This document shows positions 5,945 to 6,063 of a stretch of 6,063 bases of DNA, one piece after another. The position numbers and the translations under genes are program-made. A model generated the notes under the pieces. It was given only the letters and a program-made list of their open reading frames with translations. It did no database searches and was not told where the DNA came from. This DNA comes from Bacillota bacterium. GTDB taxonomy: Bacteria > Bacillota > Bacilli > Alicyclobacillales > SLC66. Position 1 is the stretch's first letter; each line of letters begins with the position of its first letter. The stretch lies in the NCBI GenBank assembly GCA_021820825.1, contig JAKADD010000156.1, positions 1 through 6,063 on the forward strand. Direction: 5' to 3'.

Positions 5945-6063
5945 GTGCACCGCATTAAAGGCGTCATCGCAAGAGAACTTGCCGAGTATCTGCCGGTGAG
6001 CCGGGCTGTACTTGAGGACTGGCTGGAGAACCCTCCAGACGCATCCCTGGGGGATCTCGCCCT
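5945..6063 (+). CDS. argS: Probable arginyl-tRNA synthetase, N-terminal 39 codons (gene continues past the window)
   Basis: Would charge tRNA(Arg) with arginine in the cytoplasm. Only the first 39 residues are visible: a predicted helix (HRIKGVIARELAEYL), then ENPPDASLGDLA. The latter resembles the PPD-x3-GD-hydrophobic motif near the N-terminus of bacterial ArgRS (Add-1 domain), normally followed by FPC. The class I signature HIGH and KMSK-type motifs lie outside the window, so the call rests on this one motif. The start is GTG at 5945: an in-frame TGA at 5936-5938 blocks anything further upstream, and GAAGGGA lies 10 bases before it. It is transcribed divergently from the TPR gene. An unrelated protein with a similar N-terminus cannot be excluded. 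Confidence 0.62.
   Translation, partial: MHRIKGVIARELAEYLPVSRAVLEDWLENPPDASLGDLA

Noticed and set aside
5770..5967. Longer N-terminus of the TPR protein starting at 5967 (66 extra residues)
   Set aside because: The segment contains the promoter of the gene, lacks a ribosome site, and has an unrelated Arg/Cys-rich composition, whereas ATG at 5769 has an ideal GAGGAGG.

Overview
The window looks like ordinary chromosomal sequence from a moderately GC-rich, probably Gram-positive (Bacillota-like) bacterium. The evidence is the strong GGAGG-type ribosome binding sites, the sigma-A-type promoters, the ROK kinase with a Cys-rich zinc motif, and non-ATG starts in three of five genes (TTG for the ROK kinase, GTG for selB and argS). 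A spore-former of the Alicyclobacillus type would fit, but that is a guess. I see no insertion sequence, phage gene, CRISPR array, tRNA or rRNA.

Layout, right to left, because four of the five genes lie on the minus strand. At the right edge (5945-6063, plus strand) is the first part of a gene that looks like argS, arginyl-tRNA synthetase. It has a near-consensus promoter overlapped by a perfect 8-bp inverted repeat. Divergent from it, a strong minus-strand promoter (5822-5850) drives a 562-residue tetratricopeptide-repeat protein of unknown function (5769-4081). After a 75-bp gap comes selB (4005-2107), the selenocysteine-specific elongation factor. After a further short gap comes aroA (2064-778), EPSP synthase of the shikimate pathway. 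TPR gene, selB and aroA probably form one transcription unit, which ends at a strong intrinsic terminator (634-673). Directly beyond that terminator a new extended -10 promoter (618-648) starts a ROK-family sugar kinase, most likely glucokinase, which runs off the left edge (561-1).

The genes do not form one obvious pathway: selenoprotein synthesis, aromatic amino acid synthesis, sugar phosphorylation, tRNA charging and an uncharacterised TPR protein. SelB implies that the organism makes selenoproteins, yet selA, selD, selC and any UGA/SECIS-containing gene are absent from the window. I do not find a new multi-gene system. The items most worth a second look are the TPR protein with an HTH-like C-terminus placed upstream of an orphan selB, the operator-like inverted repeat on the argS promoter, and the layered terminator/promoter arrangement between aroA and the ROK kinase.
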